Source: Flavobacteriaceae bacterium UBA7433
GTDB taxonomy: Bacteria > Bacteroidota > Bacteroidia > Flavobacteriales > Flavobacteriaceae
DNA: 29,246 bases
Reading direction: 5' to 3'
Assembly (NCBI GenBank): GCA_002477565.1
Contig: DLQL01000027.1
Coordinates: 1-29,246, forward strand
Shown here: in pieces, positions 14,873-22,622 of the stretch
Numbering within the stretch: position 1 is the stretch's first letter
Layout of the letters: each line of letters begins with the position of its first letter
Notes under the pieces: generated by a model
The model's database searches: none
The model's input: the letters and a program-made list of their open reading frames with translations, nothing else
Told to the model about the DNA's origin: nothing
Program-made: the position numbers and the translations under genes

Positions 14873-16036
14873 TCAGACTTCAGCAACTGTTTGAGAGGCG
14901 GTCAATCCGATGATCTCTCCTCTGCCATCACTAGAATTGCTTCCAATCACGTAATTCGTTCCATTGGAATGAATTTTAAAAATCAAATTTTTATTGTGTA
15001 AGATTCCAATAAGATCAATGATCTTATCGTACGAGAGATACGCTTCATCAAACCAGACTTCTTGCACGTCATTTTTGAGAATGTGTTTTTCGAGTTGTTT
15101 GAAAGAGCTGAATTTTACAAACTTTAGCTTTCGAGCCATTTGTTTGTCAATGCTGATTTTTTTATCTCCTATATAAAGGACGTTTTGCCGTTCCTTCAAA
15201 ATAATTTTTGGATCGGAAAGCTGTACGTATTTCAACAGAAACCAGAGTTGAATTCCAAGATTTGCAAAGAAGTTGTAAAGGAAGTTTTTTTGAAAATGCT
15301 TTTTGTAAAAAATCCGCATGGCTTTGTGAAAGTGTTTTAGGTAACGTACATCCTTCCGTGTACTCTCCCCTTTGAAATGAATCACAGATGCAGCGCCCAA
15401 ATAAAAATTTTGGCGACCAGATTTTAAGAGTTTGTAACTCAAGTCGATGTCTTCACCGTACATAAAATAATCTTCATCAAAACCTCCAACAGAACGGTAT
15501 ACTGCTGTTTTCATCAACATAAAAGCACCCACTAGAATTTCGACAGATCCTGTTTCGTCTCGCTCCAAATGGTTCGCATAATAAGTCCCTGAAGCCGAAT
15601 TGGTCCCTATGATCTTGGACAAAGAAGCCTTAATTGTTGGGATTCCTCTTTTACTCTCGGGTAAAAAAGCACCTGTTCCATCAATCAATTGCACTCCCAA
15701 AGCACCAAAATTTTCCTGTTTGTCAGCAAAATCTAAGATGTCTGAAAAGGTAAACTCCTTGACTACAGTATCTGGATTCAACACCAGCACATAGGTGCCT
15801 TTGGCCATCGCGACTCCTTGGTTGTTGGCAATCGCAAAACCTACATTGTCTTGGTTTTCAAGCAGGTGAACATCGGGAAATAAGTTTCGCACCATGCGAC
15901 AACTATCGTCTGATGAACAATTGTCGACGACAATAATTTCAGCAGCAATCCCTTCACATGCTTTTTGAACACTCAGCAAACAGAGTTCTAAAAAAAAGCG
16001 AACGTTGTAATTGACAATGACAATTGAGAGCTTCAT
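14873..16036 (-). CDS. Glycosyltransferase family 2 with C-terminal extension
   Basis: The 387-residue product starts with a GT-A domain (about 1-240): LSIVIVNYNVRFFLELCL, EIIVVDNCSSDDS, NVGFAIANNQG, the metal-binding region VLNPDTVV and FMYGEDIDLSYKLLKSG, resembling rhamnosyltransferase-like enzymes of polysaccharide or glycolipid synthesis. A hydrophobic stretch (FLYNFFANLGIQLWFLLKYVQL, about 255-276) probably touches the membrane. The last 100 residues form an alternating beta/alpha segment ending FKIHSNGTNYVIGSNSSDGRGE. I recall similar tails in other flavobacterial family 2 transferases, and they resemble the CoA-binding-like part of polyprenyl-phosphate sugar transferases; no function is established. 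The start codon overlaps the recR stop by four bases (ATGA), so it is coupled to recR. Donor and acceptor are unknown. Confidence 0.85.
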   Translation of the reverse strand: MKLSIVIVNYNVRFFLELCLLSVQKACEGIAAEIIVVDNCSSDDSCRMVRNLFPDVHLLENQDNVGFAIANNQGVAMAKGTYVLVLNPDTVVKEFTFSDILDFADKQENFGALGVQLIDGTGAFLPESKRGIPTIKASLSKIIGTNSASGTYYANHLERDETGSVEILVGAFMLMKTAVYRSVGGFDEDYFMYGEDIDLSYKLLKSGRQNFYLGAASVIHFKGESTRKDVRYLKHFHKAMRIFYKKHFQKNFLYNFFANLGIQLWFLLKYVQLSDPKIILKERQNVLYIGDKKISIDKQMARKLKFVKFSSFKQLEKHILKNDVQEVWFDEAYLSYDKIIDLIGILHNKNLIFKIHSNGTNYVIGSNSSDGRGEIIGLTASQTVAEV

Positions 16037-16653
16037 TCCGTTTTTATAGATTTTTCAAAAGGAACACGATTGGCAATACTTCGTCCCAAAGTCACCTCGT
16101 CTGTATATTGCAATTCATCACCCACAGAAATCCCTCTAGCAATTGTGGATATGTTGATTTCAAATTTCCCCAACTGTTTGTAGATGTAAAAATTAGTTGT
16201 ATCCCCTTCCATGGTCGAACTCATTGCCAAAATCAATTCCTTGACAGTGCCTTTTTGTATTCTTTCAACCAAGCTTTCAATGGTCAGATTGTGGGGGCCT
16301 ACCCCTTCCATAGGGGATATTTTACCCCCTAAGACATGGTACATCCCTTTGAATTGAGCTGTGTTTTCAATGGCCATCACATCGCGAATGTCTTCAACGA
16401 CACACACAATTTCAGGGTTTCTTCTTGTGTTGGAACAGATATCACAAATCGCTACGTCTGAAATGTTATGACAGCTTTTACAGAGTTTTACTTCTGTCAC
16501 CAAATTTTCCAAAGCATTGGTCAAATGTTGGGTGTGTGCTTTGGGCTGCTTTAACAAATGCAACACCAAACGCAAAGCTGTTCGCTTTCCTATGCCTGGC
16601 AATTGAGCCACTTCATTGACCGCATTTTCTAAAAGTCTGGAAGAAAAATTCAT
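16033..16653 (-). CDS. recR: Recombination mediator protein RecR
   Basis: RecR, 206 residues, acts with RecO (and RecF) to load RecA at gaps. In order it has the helix-hairpin-helix LPGIGKRTALRLVLHLL (about 18-34), the C4 zinc finger CKSCHNISDVAICDIC (about 57-72), and a Toprim domain with VCVVEDIRDVMAIE and GMYHVLGGKISPMEGVGP. The C terminus TEVTLGRSIANRVPFEKSIK (with D in place of T1) is the Walker-B-like end. The ATG at 16653 is only four bases from a TATATTTG -7 box (16658-16665), suggesting a leaderless or very short-leader mRNA. The glycosyltransferase gene follows with a four-base overlap. Confidence 0.96.
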   Translation of the reverse strand: MNFSSRLLENAVNEVAQLPGIGKRTALRLVLHLLKQPKAHTQHLTNALENLVTEVKLCKSCHNISDVAICDICSNTRRNPEIVCVVEDIRDVMAIENTAQFKGMYHVLGGKISPMEGVGPHNLTIESLVERIQKGTVKELILAMSSTMEGDTTNFYIYKQLGKFEINISTIARGISVGDELQYTDEVTLGRSIANRVPFEKSIKTE

Positions 16654-16773
16654 TTCACAAATATAAACTTTTGTAGAAACGTTTAGCCGTTAAATTGATT
16701 ATTTGTTTCTTTGTGAGTGCCGCAATTGTTTTCTTCTTCATCTCGAAGGAGGAAGTACACTAATTTCAACGTC

Positions 16774-18324
16774 ATGAATACCTCCCAAATTGTTTTGGTT
16801 ATCGCAGTTTATTTTGGACTTTTGTTCTTGATCTCCCATGCAACGGGTAAAAACGACAGCAATGCAACCTTTTTCAAAGCGGACAAAAAGTCCCCTTGGT
16901 ACCTCGTGGCATTTGGAATGATTGGAGCTTCGCTTTCTGGGGTTACTTTTATCTCTGTTCCCGGTTGGGTCGAAGAAAGTCAATTTAGCTACCTTCAAAT
17001 TGTATTGGGTTATTTTTTGGGTTACGTAATTATTGCCTTCGTATTGCTGCCTATCTATTACCGATCGAACATCACTTCCATATACGAATACTTACTGCAG
17101 CGATTTGGTACGGTCAGTCATAAAACAGGGGCCTTCTTCTTTTTTCTTTCACGTGTGTTGGGGGCTGCTTTTCGCTTGTTTTTGGTGACTTCTGTTTTGC
17201 AATACTTTCTTTTTGATGCTTGGAAAATCCCTTTTGAGCTTACCGCAGTTGCATCCATTCTTTTGATTTGGATGTACACCTACAAAGGAGGCATCAAAAC
17301 CATCGTTTGGACAGATGCACTGCAAACACTATTTATGTTGTTTGCTGTCTGTGCAGCAATTGCGGTTCTCACTGACAAACTAGGACTCTCCCTTTGGGAA
17401 TCCTATCAGTCCGATGCATTTCAAAACCGAGCAAAAATATTTTTTACGGAAGATTTCAATGACAAAAAACACTTTGTAAAATCATTTTTGGGCGGTGTAT
17501 TTATTGCCATTACGATGACAGGATTGGATCAAGACATGATGCAGAAAAACCTGACCTGTAAAAATACCAAAGAGGCCCAATGGAACATCCTGTCCTTGGG
17601 ATTTGTTTTGATTTTGGTCAATTTTGTGTTTTTATATTTAGGAGCATTGTTGTACGTCTATGCTGAACAAAATGGAATTTTAGTTCCTCAAATTGACGGC
17701 ACGGTAAAGACGGATCTTTTATTTCCTGAAATCGCCTTGAATGGAGGCCTGGGAACTTCAATTGCATTGCTTTTTATCTTGGGCTTGATGGCCGCAGCCT
17801 ACTCCAGTGCAGACAGTGCTTTGACTTCTTTGACAACCTCTTTTTGCTTTGATTTTTTATCTCTAAACACCCAATCAAAAGCAGCTCAAAAACGCATTCG
17901 AAAAAGCGTACATATCGGTGTATCGTTGTTGTTGGTCTTGGTCATTGTACTTTTCAAACACGTGCTTCGCGATAATGTGATTAGCAGTTTGCTAAAAGTC
18001 GCTTCTTATACCTATGGACCACTTTTGGGCCTCTTTGCTTTTGGAATTTTCACCAAACACCGACTTAGAGAGTCAATGGTTCCTGTGATTGCTATTGTCT
18101 CAGTTGCACTAACGAGTATGTTGGACAGTTGCTCAATAGATTGGTTCAACGGATATACTTTTGGATACGAGCTACTCATCGCAAATGGGCTGATGGCCTT
18201 TGCTGGTTTGCACTTGATAAAAAGGAAACCCTCCGATTGTGAAAATCCTGAAAACAAAGCTAAAAAACCAACCGCATCCAGTCTAAAATTTTCTTATTTT
18301 TACAGGTATGGAAAAAGACCTTAG
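16774..18324 (+). CDS. Sodium:solute symporter family transporter
   Basis: This is a 516-residue inner membrane protein with about 12-13 hydrophobic segments, of the SSS (LeuT-fold) family. The N-terminal part NDSNATFFKADKKSPWYLVAFGMIGASLSGVTFISVPGWV contains the first discontinuous helix and sodium-site region (SLSGVTFISVPG), and MAAAYSSADSALTSLTTSFCFDF (helix 8) carries the Ser residues that bind the second sodium ion. The substrate is not evident. The ATG at 16774 is preferred to an upstream GTG at 16717. An AAGGAGGA at 16746-16753 is 20 bases from this ATG, too far for a normal ribosome binding site. The gene overlaps pdxH by 17 bp, so the two are likely co-expressed. Confidence 0.88.
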   Translation: MNTSQIVLVIAVYFGLLFLISHATGKNDSNATFFKADKKSPWYLVAFGMIGASLSGVTFISVPGWVEESQFSYLQIVLGYFLGYVIIAFVLLPIYYRSNITSIYEYLLQRFGTVSHKTGAFFFFLSRVLGAAFRLFLVTSVLQYFLFDAWKIPFELTAVASILLIWMYTYKGGIKTIVWTDALQTLFMLFAVCAAIAVLTDKLGLSLWESYQSDAFQNRAKIFFTEDFNDKKHFVKSFLGGVFIAITMTGLDQDMMQKNLTCKNTKEAQWNILSLGFVLILVNFVFLYLGALLYVYAEQNGILVPQIDGTVKTDLLFPEIALNGGLGTSIALLFILGLMAAAYSSADSALTSLTTSFCFDFLSLNTQSKAAQKRIRKSVHIGVSLLLVLVIVLFKHVLRDNVISSLLKVASYTYGPLLGLFAFGIFTKHRLRESMVPVIAIVSVALTSMLDSCSIDWFNGYTFGYELLIANGLMAFAGLHLIKRKPSDCENPENKAKKPTASSLKFSYFYRYGKRP

Positions 18325-18955
18325 CAACTACAGAAAAGTTTACTTAAAAAAGGAACTCCTCAAGACCGAAGTACCAAAAAACCCGATTGAATTGTTCCAG
18401 CAATGGTTTCATGAAATTGAAGCTTCGCAAGGTATAGACGAGCCCAATGCCATGACCCTTTCCACCATTGGAACAGATGGATTTCCAAAAAGCAGGGTGG
18501 TTTTGCTTAAAAAATTTACCGAGGAAGGATTTATTTTTTATACGAATTATCTGAGCGAAAAAGGAAAAGCAATCGCAGCGCACCCAGAAGTATGTCTGTC
18601 CTTTTTTTGGCAAAATTCAGAACAACAGATCATCATCAAAGGAACAGCAGAAAAAATTGCTAATAACCTGTCTGATGGTTATTTTGAATCACGACCTGAT
18701 GGCAGCAAACTTGGTGCTTGGGCATCCCCTCAAAGCGATGTTGTTCCCAGCAGAGAGTCTTTGGAACAGCAATTGAAGACCTTAGAAGAAAGGTTTCAAA
18801 ACCAAGAGATTCCCCGACCAAAACACTGGGGAGGATATCTCGTCAAACCGGTATCCATTGAATTTTGGCAAGGAAGAGCCAACCGCATGCACGATCGCAT
18901 TCGCTATACAGCCCAAAAGGATTATAGCTGGAAAATTGACAGATTGGCGCCTTGA
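18308..18955 (+). CDS. pdxH: Pyridoxamine/pyridoxine 5'-phosphate oxidase
   Basis: The 215-residue FMN enzyme oxidises PNP or PMP to pyridoxal 5'-phosphate. It has DEPNAMTLSTIGTDGFPKSRVVLLK (FMN contacts), GFIFYTNYLSEKGKAI, VCLSFFWQNSEQQIIIKGTAEKI, ESRPDGSKLGAWASPQSDVV, and the C-terminal hallmark EFWQGRANRMHDRIRY followed by W.IDRLAP. Length is normal. The start lies inside the end of the symporter gene (17-bp overlap). The SixA-type gene follows after 79 bp. Confidence 0.96.
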   Translation: MEKDLSNYRKVYLKKELLKTEVPKNPIELFQQWFHEIEASQGIDEPNAMTLSTIGTDGFPKSRVVLLKKFTEEGFIFYTNYLSEKGKAIAAHPEVCLSFFWQNSEQQIIIKGTAEKIANNLSDGYFESRPDGSKLGAWASPQSDVVPSRESLEQQLKTLEERFQNQEIPRPKHWGGYLVKPVSIEFWQGRANRMHDRIRYTAQKDYSWKIDRLAP

Positions 18956-19034
18956 TTTTTTAGTTTAAAATTTGTCTCTCTTTCCCGTATCAATTGAACA
19001 ATTTTAGTATATTTGATTCAACCAATTCATATAG

Positions 19035-19529
19035 ATGAAAACAGTTTATATTGTTCGGCATGCCAAATCTTCCTGGGAATACAAAGGAATTGAAGACATC
19101 GATAGACCCCTGAAAAAAAGAGGAATCCGCGACTCTTACCTCACGGCAGCTGCACTAAAAGACAAAATTGAAAAACCCGCAGTTTTTATCACCAGCAGTG
19201 CCACACGTGCACTTTCCACAGCCGTAATTTTTTCGAATGTTTTTGGTTTTCCTCTGTCCAATTTACAAATTAAAAAATCACTGTATAATTTTAGTGACGG
19301 CTACTTGGTAAAAACCATCAAGGCCCTGGATGACGAATTTGATTCTGCCATCATTTTTAGCCACGACCATGGCATCAATGATTTTGTCAACAAATTTGGA
19401 AATCAGCTCATCTCCCATGTCCCTACCTGTGGGGTGATTGCTATTCAATTTGAAAACAATCATTGGAAAAGCATCAAAAAAGGAAAGACGATTCTGAAAG
19501 AATTCCCCAAGAACCTCAAAAAACGTTGA
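19035..19529 (+). CDS. SixA-type histidine phosphatase family protein
   Basis: The 164-residue protein belongs to the histidine phosphatase superfamily, SixA branch. The RHG-type motif is VYIVRHAKSSW at the start, with catalytic His; EDIDRPLKKRG and SSATRALSTA carry conserved arginines, and FSHDHGINDFVNKF supplies the second catalytic His. In E. coli SixA removes phosphate from phospho-His proteins; the target here is unknown. A TATATTTG -7-like box (19008-19015) precedes the ATG, but I see no matching -33 box at normal spacing. The Ppx/GppA gene begins at the stop codon. Confidence 0.87.
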   Translation: MKTVYIVRHAKSSWEYKGIEDIDRPLKKRGIRDSYLTAAALKDKIEKPAVFITSSATRALSTAVIFSNVFGFPLSNLQIKKSLYNFSDGYLVKTIKALDDEFDSAIIFSHDHGINDFVNKFGNQLISHVPTCGVIAIQFENNHWKSIKKGKTILKEFPKNLKKR

Positions 19530-20434
19530 AACCAAACCCTTTGATCGAAATAAAAAAATACGCGGCTATTGACATCGGTTCCAATGCCGTTAGGCTCTTG
19601 ATCTCTAATATCATTTTAAAAAAAGAAGAAGAACCCACCTTTAAAAAATCAGAATTGATCCGTGTGCCCATTCGATTGGGAGCCGATGTTTTTCTTGGAG
19701 GAAGCATTTCGGATGCAAATAAAAACCGGATGATCGCTGCCATGAAAGCCTTTCAATTATTGATGCAAGTACACGCCGTTGAAAAATACAAGGCATGCGC
19801 CACTTCTGCCATGAGAGATGCCTCAAACGGAAAAGAATTGATTGCCGAAATTGAAAAAAAAACCGGAATACACATCGAAATAATCAATGGAAAAAAAGAA
19901 GCTGAAATCATTGCATCTACAGATTTATCACAGTTGATCGATGGAAAAAAATCTTATTTGTATGTCGATGTTGGCGGTGGCAGTACTGAATTTACGGTCT
20001 TTTCAAAAGGAAAACTACGCTGTTCCAAATCTTTTAAAATTGGCACCGTACGTTTGTTGAACAAAAACAGCAACAACAAAATCATTTGGAAAGAAATAAA
20101 AACTTGGATCGCTACTCATACCAAAGGACTTAAAAAAATGGCCTTGATTGGCTCTGGAGGAAACATCAATAAAATATTTAAGATGTCTGGCCAACGTTCT
20201 GACAAACCGCTTTCTTACATTTACATGAATGCCCATTACCAATTTTTAAAAAAAATGACCTACGAAGAGCGCATTTCCGAATTGGGATTGAATCAAGACC
20301 GTGCAGACGTGATCATTCCAGCAACAAAAATATACCTCTCTGCCATGAAATGGTCGAAATCAAAGAAAATTTACGTTCCTAAGATTGGGCTTTCTGATGG
20401 GATTGTCAAAAGTCTGTACCACGGAATTCTATAA
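19526..20434 (+). CDS. Ppx/GppA family phosphatase (exopolyphosphatase-like)
   Basis: This 302-residue protein is the short, two-domain form of the ASKHA-fold Ppx/GppA family. It shows AAIDIGSNAVRLLISNI (phosphate 1 loop), CATSAMRDASNGKELI, INGKKEAEI with the conserved Glu, LYVDVGGGSTEFTVF (phosphate 2 loop) and LIGSGGNINKIF. It probably cleaves polyphosphate or pppGpp. There is no ATG near the homology start. The best start is TTG at 19526, which shares bases with the SixA stop (TTGA), giving KPNPLIEIKKYAAIDIGSN; an in-frame TTG at 19463 would overlap the SixA gene by 67 bp. No polyphosphate kinase gene is adjacent. Confidence 0.88.
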   Translation: MKPNPLIEIKKYAAIDIGSNAVRLLISNIILKKEEEPTFKKSELIRVPIRLGADVFLGGSISDANKNRMIAAMKAFQLLMQVHAVEKYKACATSAMRDASNGKELIAEIEKKTGIHIEIINGKKEAEIIASTDLSQLIDGKKSYLYVDVGGGSTEFTVFSKGKLRCSKSFKIGTVRLLNKNSNNKIIWKEIKTWIATHTKGLKKMALIGSGGNINKIFKMSGQRSDKPLSYIYMNAHYQFLKKMTYEERISELGLNQDRADVIIPATKIYLSAMKWSKSKKIYVPKIGLSDGIVKSLYHGIL

Positions 20435-20443
20435 GTTCTTGCC

Positions 20444-21172
20444 ATGTTGCATCCAAAAAAAAATTTAAAAGCCAACAGACACCTGGCAAGATTCAGTTTC
20501 CTTTGTCTGTTGCTGACTGCTTGCATGCAAAGTACAAAAACCTCGAAAGGCAAAGCCCGAGAATCTTTCAAAACACCCGCCTCCAAAACGATTGTCCAAA
20601 CGCCTCCAAAAGCCCTTGCCAAAGACATCATCCGAACTGCTACTGCTGTCGAATTTATGACTGCTTACGGACAAAAACACCAAGAGACCTATGTGCAATT
20701 GCACACGCGTCTGGGGGTGATGACCCTTCGATTGTATAAAAACACCCCTTTGCACCGCGCTAGTTTCTTATACCTGACCGAAAAAGGTTACTTTGACACC
20801 ACCTGTTTTTACCGTGTCGTTCCGGGATTCATCGTACAAGGAGGAAACTCCGACAGCGAACAAACTACGGCTTTTCGAAATCGACTCAACAACTACCTCT
20901 TGCCATCAGAATTTCGTAAAAACAGGAAGCACAAACGGGGAGCCCTTGCGGCAGCAAGAGATTGGGAACACAATCCCGAAAAAAAATCAACTCCTTTTGA
21001 GTTTTATGTGATCCAATCCCACAAATTACAAAGCCATTTGGATTATGAGCACACCGTGTTTGGGGAAGTTGTCGAAGGAATCGAATTGATTGATAAAATC
21101 GCTGCGGAAGCAATTGATGTATATGAATGGCCGAAAAAAGACATCCCGATTAAAATGACGGTTTTAAAATAA
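20444..21172 (+). CDS. Cyclophilin-type peptidyl-prolyl isomerase, lipoprotein
   Basis: The 242-residue product has a basic N terminus, a hydrophobic stretch and a lipobox LLTAC with Cys28, so it is probably a periplasm-facing lipoprotein. A linker rich in Lys, Thr and Pro (about 29-72) leads to a cyclophilin domain (about 80-242): VMTLRLYKNTPLHRASFLYLTEKGYFDTTCFYRVVPGFIVQGG, with the catalytic Arg of FYRVVPGF and the Gln of IVQGG, then GALAAARDWEHNPEKKSTPFEFYVI and YEHTVFGEVVEGIELIDKI. It should help proline isomerisation during folding of exported proteins. It starts nine bases after the Ppx/GppA gene, and converges with the lipoprotein gene at 21186 across 13 bp. Confidence 0.9.
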   Translation: MLHPKKNLKANRHLARFSFLCLLLTACMQSTKTSKGKARESFKTPASKTIVQTPPKALAKDIIRTATAVEFMTAYGQKHQETYVQLHTRLGVMTLRLYKNTPLHRASFLYLTEKGYFDTTCFYRVVPGFIVQGGNSDSEQTTAFRNRLNNYLLPSEFRKNRKHKRGALAAARDWEHNPEKKSTPFEFYVIQSHKLQSHLDYEHTVFGEVVEGIELIDKIAAEAIDVYEWPKKDIPIKMTVLK

Positions 21173-21185
21173 GGACCCCCTTTGT

Positions 21186-21755
21186 TCAATCAAACCAAAT
21201 CACAAAACTTTGCGGTTTGACGGCGTCGGGAATCTGTTCCAGTTGAATGGGTTCCAAACGGATTGTCTTGATCCCCAAGTCACTTTTGTTCAACGTCATT
21301 GTCGCATTGAGATCGTCCAGAAACAAGATGGCTTTTGTAAAAGTAACTTCTGTCTTGGTAATGCGCGACATCAAATTGATTTCTGAAAATACCGAATTGA
21401 GACCAATCCCGTTTTCTGTGATATAATTAGCATCGTGTACGGCAACATTTCGAATGGTAGACAAGGAATCCAAGGGCTCTCTTGGAGTGATGGTCAACAA
21501 GTGCTTCCCTCCTTTTGCATAGACCAAGTACACATCATCTTCTTGTGAATAAGCACCTCGATAGCCTAAAATGCCTTCACTCAATATTTTGACCACAGAA
21601 TCTTTTGCAAACAAATTCTTAATCTCATGCATTGCTGTCTTTGAATTCAATGGACCTACCTGATTTTTTGCAAGTTGAAATTGGCTAGAATTGGAACAAG
21701 AGATCCCCACAATAAGAAACAAAAGAAAAGCGAAACGTGTGGCAATTTTAACCAT
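21186..21755 (-). CDS. Putative lipoprotein of unknown function
   Basis: I do not recognise this 189-residue protein. It starts with MVKIATRFAFLLFLIVGISC, a short signal peptide ending in a lipobox-like GISC (Cys20), so it is probably lipid-anchored in the envelope. The mature part is mixed: FAKDSVVKILSEGILGYRGAYSQEDDVYLVYAKGGKHLLTITPREP, then strands such as NGIGLNSVFSEINLMSR and TEVTFTKAILFLDDLNATMTLNK. This suggests a compact beta-rich fold. It has its own promoter at 21780-21810 and no co-directed neighbour; the cyclophilin lipoprotein gene converges on it. Confidence 0.75.
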   Translation of the reverse strand: MVKIATRFAFLLFLIVGISCSNSSQFQLAKNQVGPLNSKTAMHEIKNLFAKDSVVKILSEGILGYRGAYSQEDDVYLVYAKGGKHLLTITPREPLDSLSTIRNVAVHDANYITENGIGLNSVFSEINLMSRITKTEVTFTKAILFLDDLNATMTLNKSDLGIKTIRLEPIQLEQIPDAVKPQSFVIWFD

Positions 21756-21779
21756 GAGTGAAATTTAAAGAGTCAAATT

Positions 21780-21810
21780 CAAAAATAGTTGAAATCTACA
21801 AAAGGACAAA
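21780..21810 (-). promoter_or_regulatory. Promoter of the unknown lipoprotein gene
   Basis: On the minus strand TTTG (complement of 21807-21810), a 19-bp spacer and TATTTTTG (complement of 21780-21787) match the Bacteroidota promoter pattern. The ATG lies 24 bp downstream. Confidence 0.55.
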
Positions 21811-21918
21811 CCAAATGCACCCTATATTTCAAGGAATGATTCACAGGCACACAAAACCGCCCAACAAAATGGTACATTTTCTAATGCTTTGAGTATCTTT
21901 GCCCGCTCAAGCATACAC

Positions 21919-22551
21919 ATGACTAAAAAAGAAACACAAGAAAAGATTGCACTCGGCAAAATGCTGCCTTTGATGGAGGCCTTTTATACCATTCAAGGAG
22001 AAGGTGCACACACGGGAACTGCAGCGTATTTTATCCGCATCGGTGGTTGTGATGTAGGATGTCATTGGTGTGATGTCAAAGAAAGCTGGAACGAACAACT
22101 CCACCCGCCTACGCTGACTGATGTCATTGTAAAAGAGGCAAAAGTTCATGCAAATACCGTTGTGATTACAGGTGGAGAACCATTGATGTGGTCTTTGGAC
22201 TACCTCACGGAATCTTTGCGGAATTCACAAATAAAAACCCATATAGAAACCTCGGGTGCATATCCTTTGTCCGGAAAATGGGACTGGATTTGTTTGTCTC
22301 CAAAAAAGACAAAGCTTCCCTTGTCAAAAATTTACCAAGAAGCTGATGAATTAAAAATGATTGTGCACAACGAACACGATTTCGAATTTGCAGAACAACA
22401 AGCTGCCAAGACATCGGGCAATTGCCAATTGTTTTTACAACCAGAATGGAGCAAAAAAGAACTGATGACGCCCAAAATTGTCGCGTATGTCATGAAAAAC
22501 CCAAAATGGAAAATTTCACTACAAACACACAAATATTTGAACATCCCATAG
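21919..22551 (+). CDS. queE: 7-carboxy-7-deazaguanine synthase (radical SAM)
   Basis: QueE, 210 residues, turns 6-carboxytetrahydropterin into CDG, the step that builds the 7-deazaguanine core of queuosine. The start LPLMEAFYTIQGEGAHTGTAAYFIRIGGCDVGCHWCDVKESW carries the CxxxCxxC cluster motif (Cys of GGC, GC and WC). VITGGEPLMW is the SAM-binding GGE motif, and HIETSGAYPL and WICLSPKK follow as in the family. The ATG at 21919 is supported by homology; the ORF could extend 10 codons up, but that would pass through a TATCTTTG -7-like box at 21894-21901. No other que genes adjoin it; tgt, a later enzyme of the pathway, is 8 kb upstream. A terminator follows. Confidence 0.94.
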   Translation: MTKKETQEKIALGKMLPLMEAFYTIQGEGAHTGTAAYFIRIGGCDVGCHWCDVKESWNEQLHPPTLTDVIVKEAKVHANTVVITGGEPLMWSLDYLTESLRNSQIKTHIETSGAYPLSGKWDWICLSPKKTKLPLSKIYQEADELKMIVHNEHDFEFAEQQAAKTSGNCQLFLQPEWSKKELMTPKIVAYVMKNPKWKISLQTHKYLNIP

Positions 22552-22575
22552 GAGATACTTGATATCGAATTGCAC

Positions 22576-22607
22576 AAAAAAACCAGCCGAATGGCTGGTT
22601 TTTTTTA
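22576..22607. terminator. Bidirectional terminator between queE and the transketolase N subunit gene
   Basis: AACCAGCC (22581-22588) and GGCTGGTT (22593-22600) form a perfect stem with a GAAT loop, extended by a run of As before and Ts after. It sits between two convergent genes and has a T-run on each strand, so it can serve both. Confidence 0.9.
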
Positions 22608-22622
22608 TGTCTTAAAAAGATT

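Noticed and set aside
16746..16753. AAGGAGGA resembling a ribosome binding site before the symporter gene
   Set aside because: It is 20 bases from the ATG at 16774 with no closer in-frame start, and genes around it do not use such sites.
19008..19015. TATATTTG box upstream of the SixA-type gene as a full promoter
   Set aside because: The -7 box is good, but the nearest TTG/TTTG are 11 and 33 bases away, outside the normal spacing, so I list it only in the gene's evidence.
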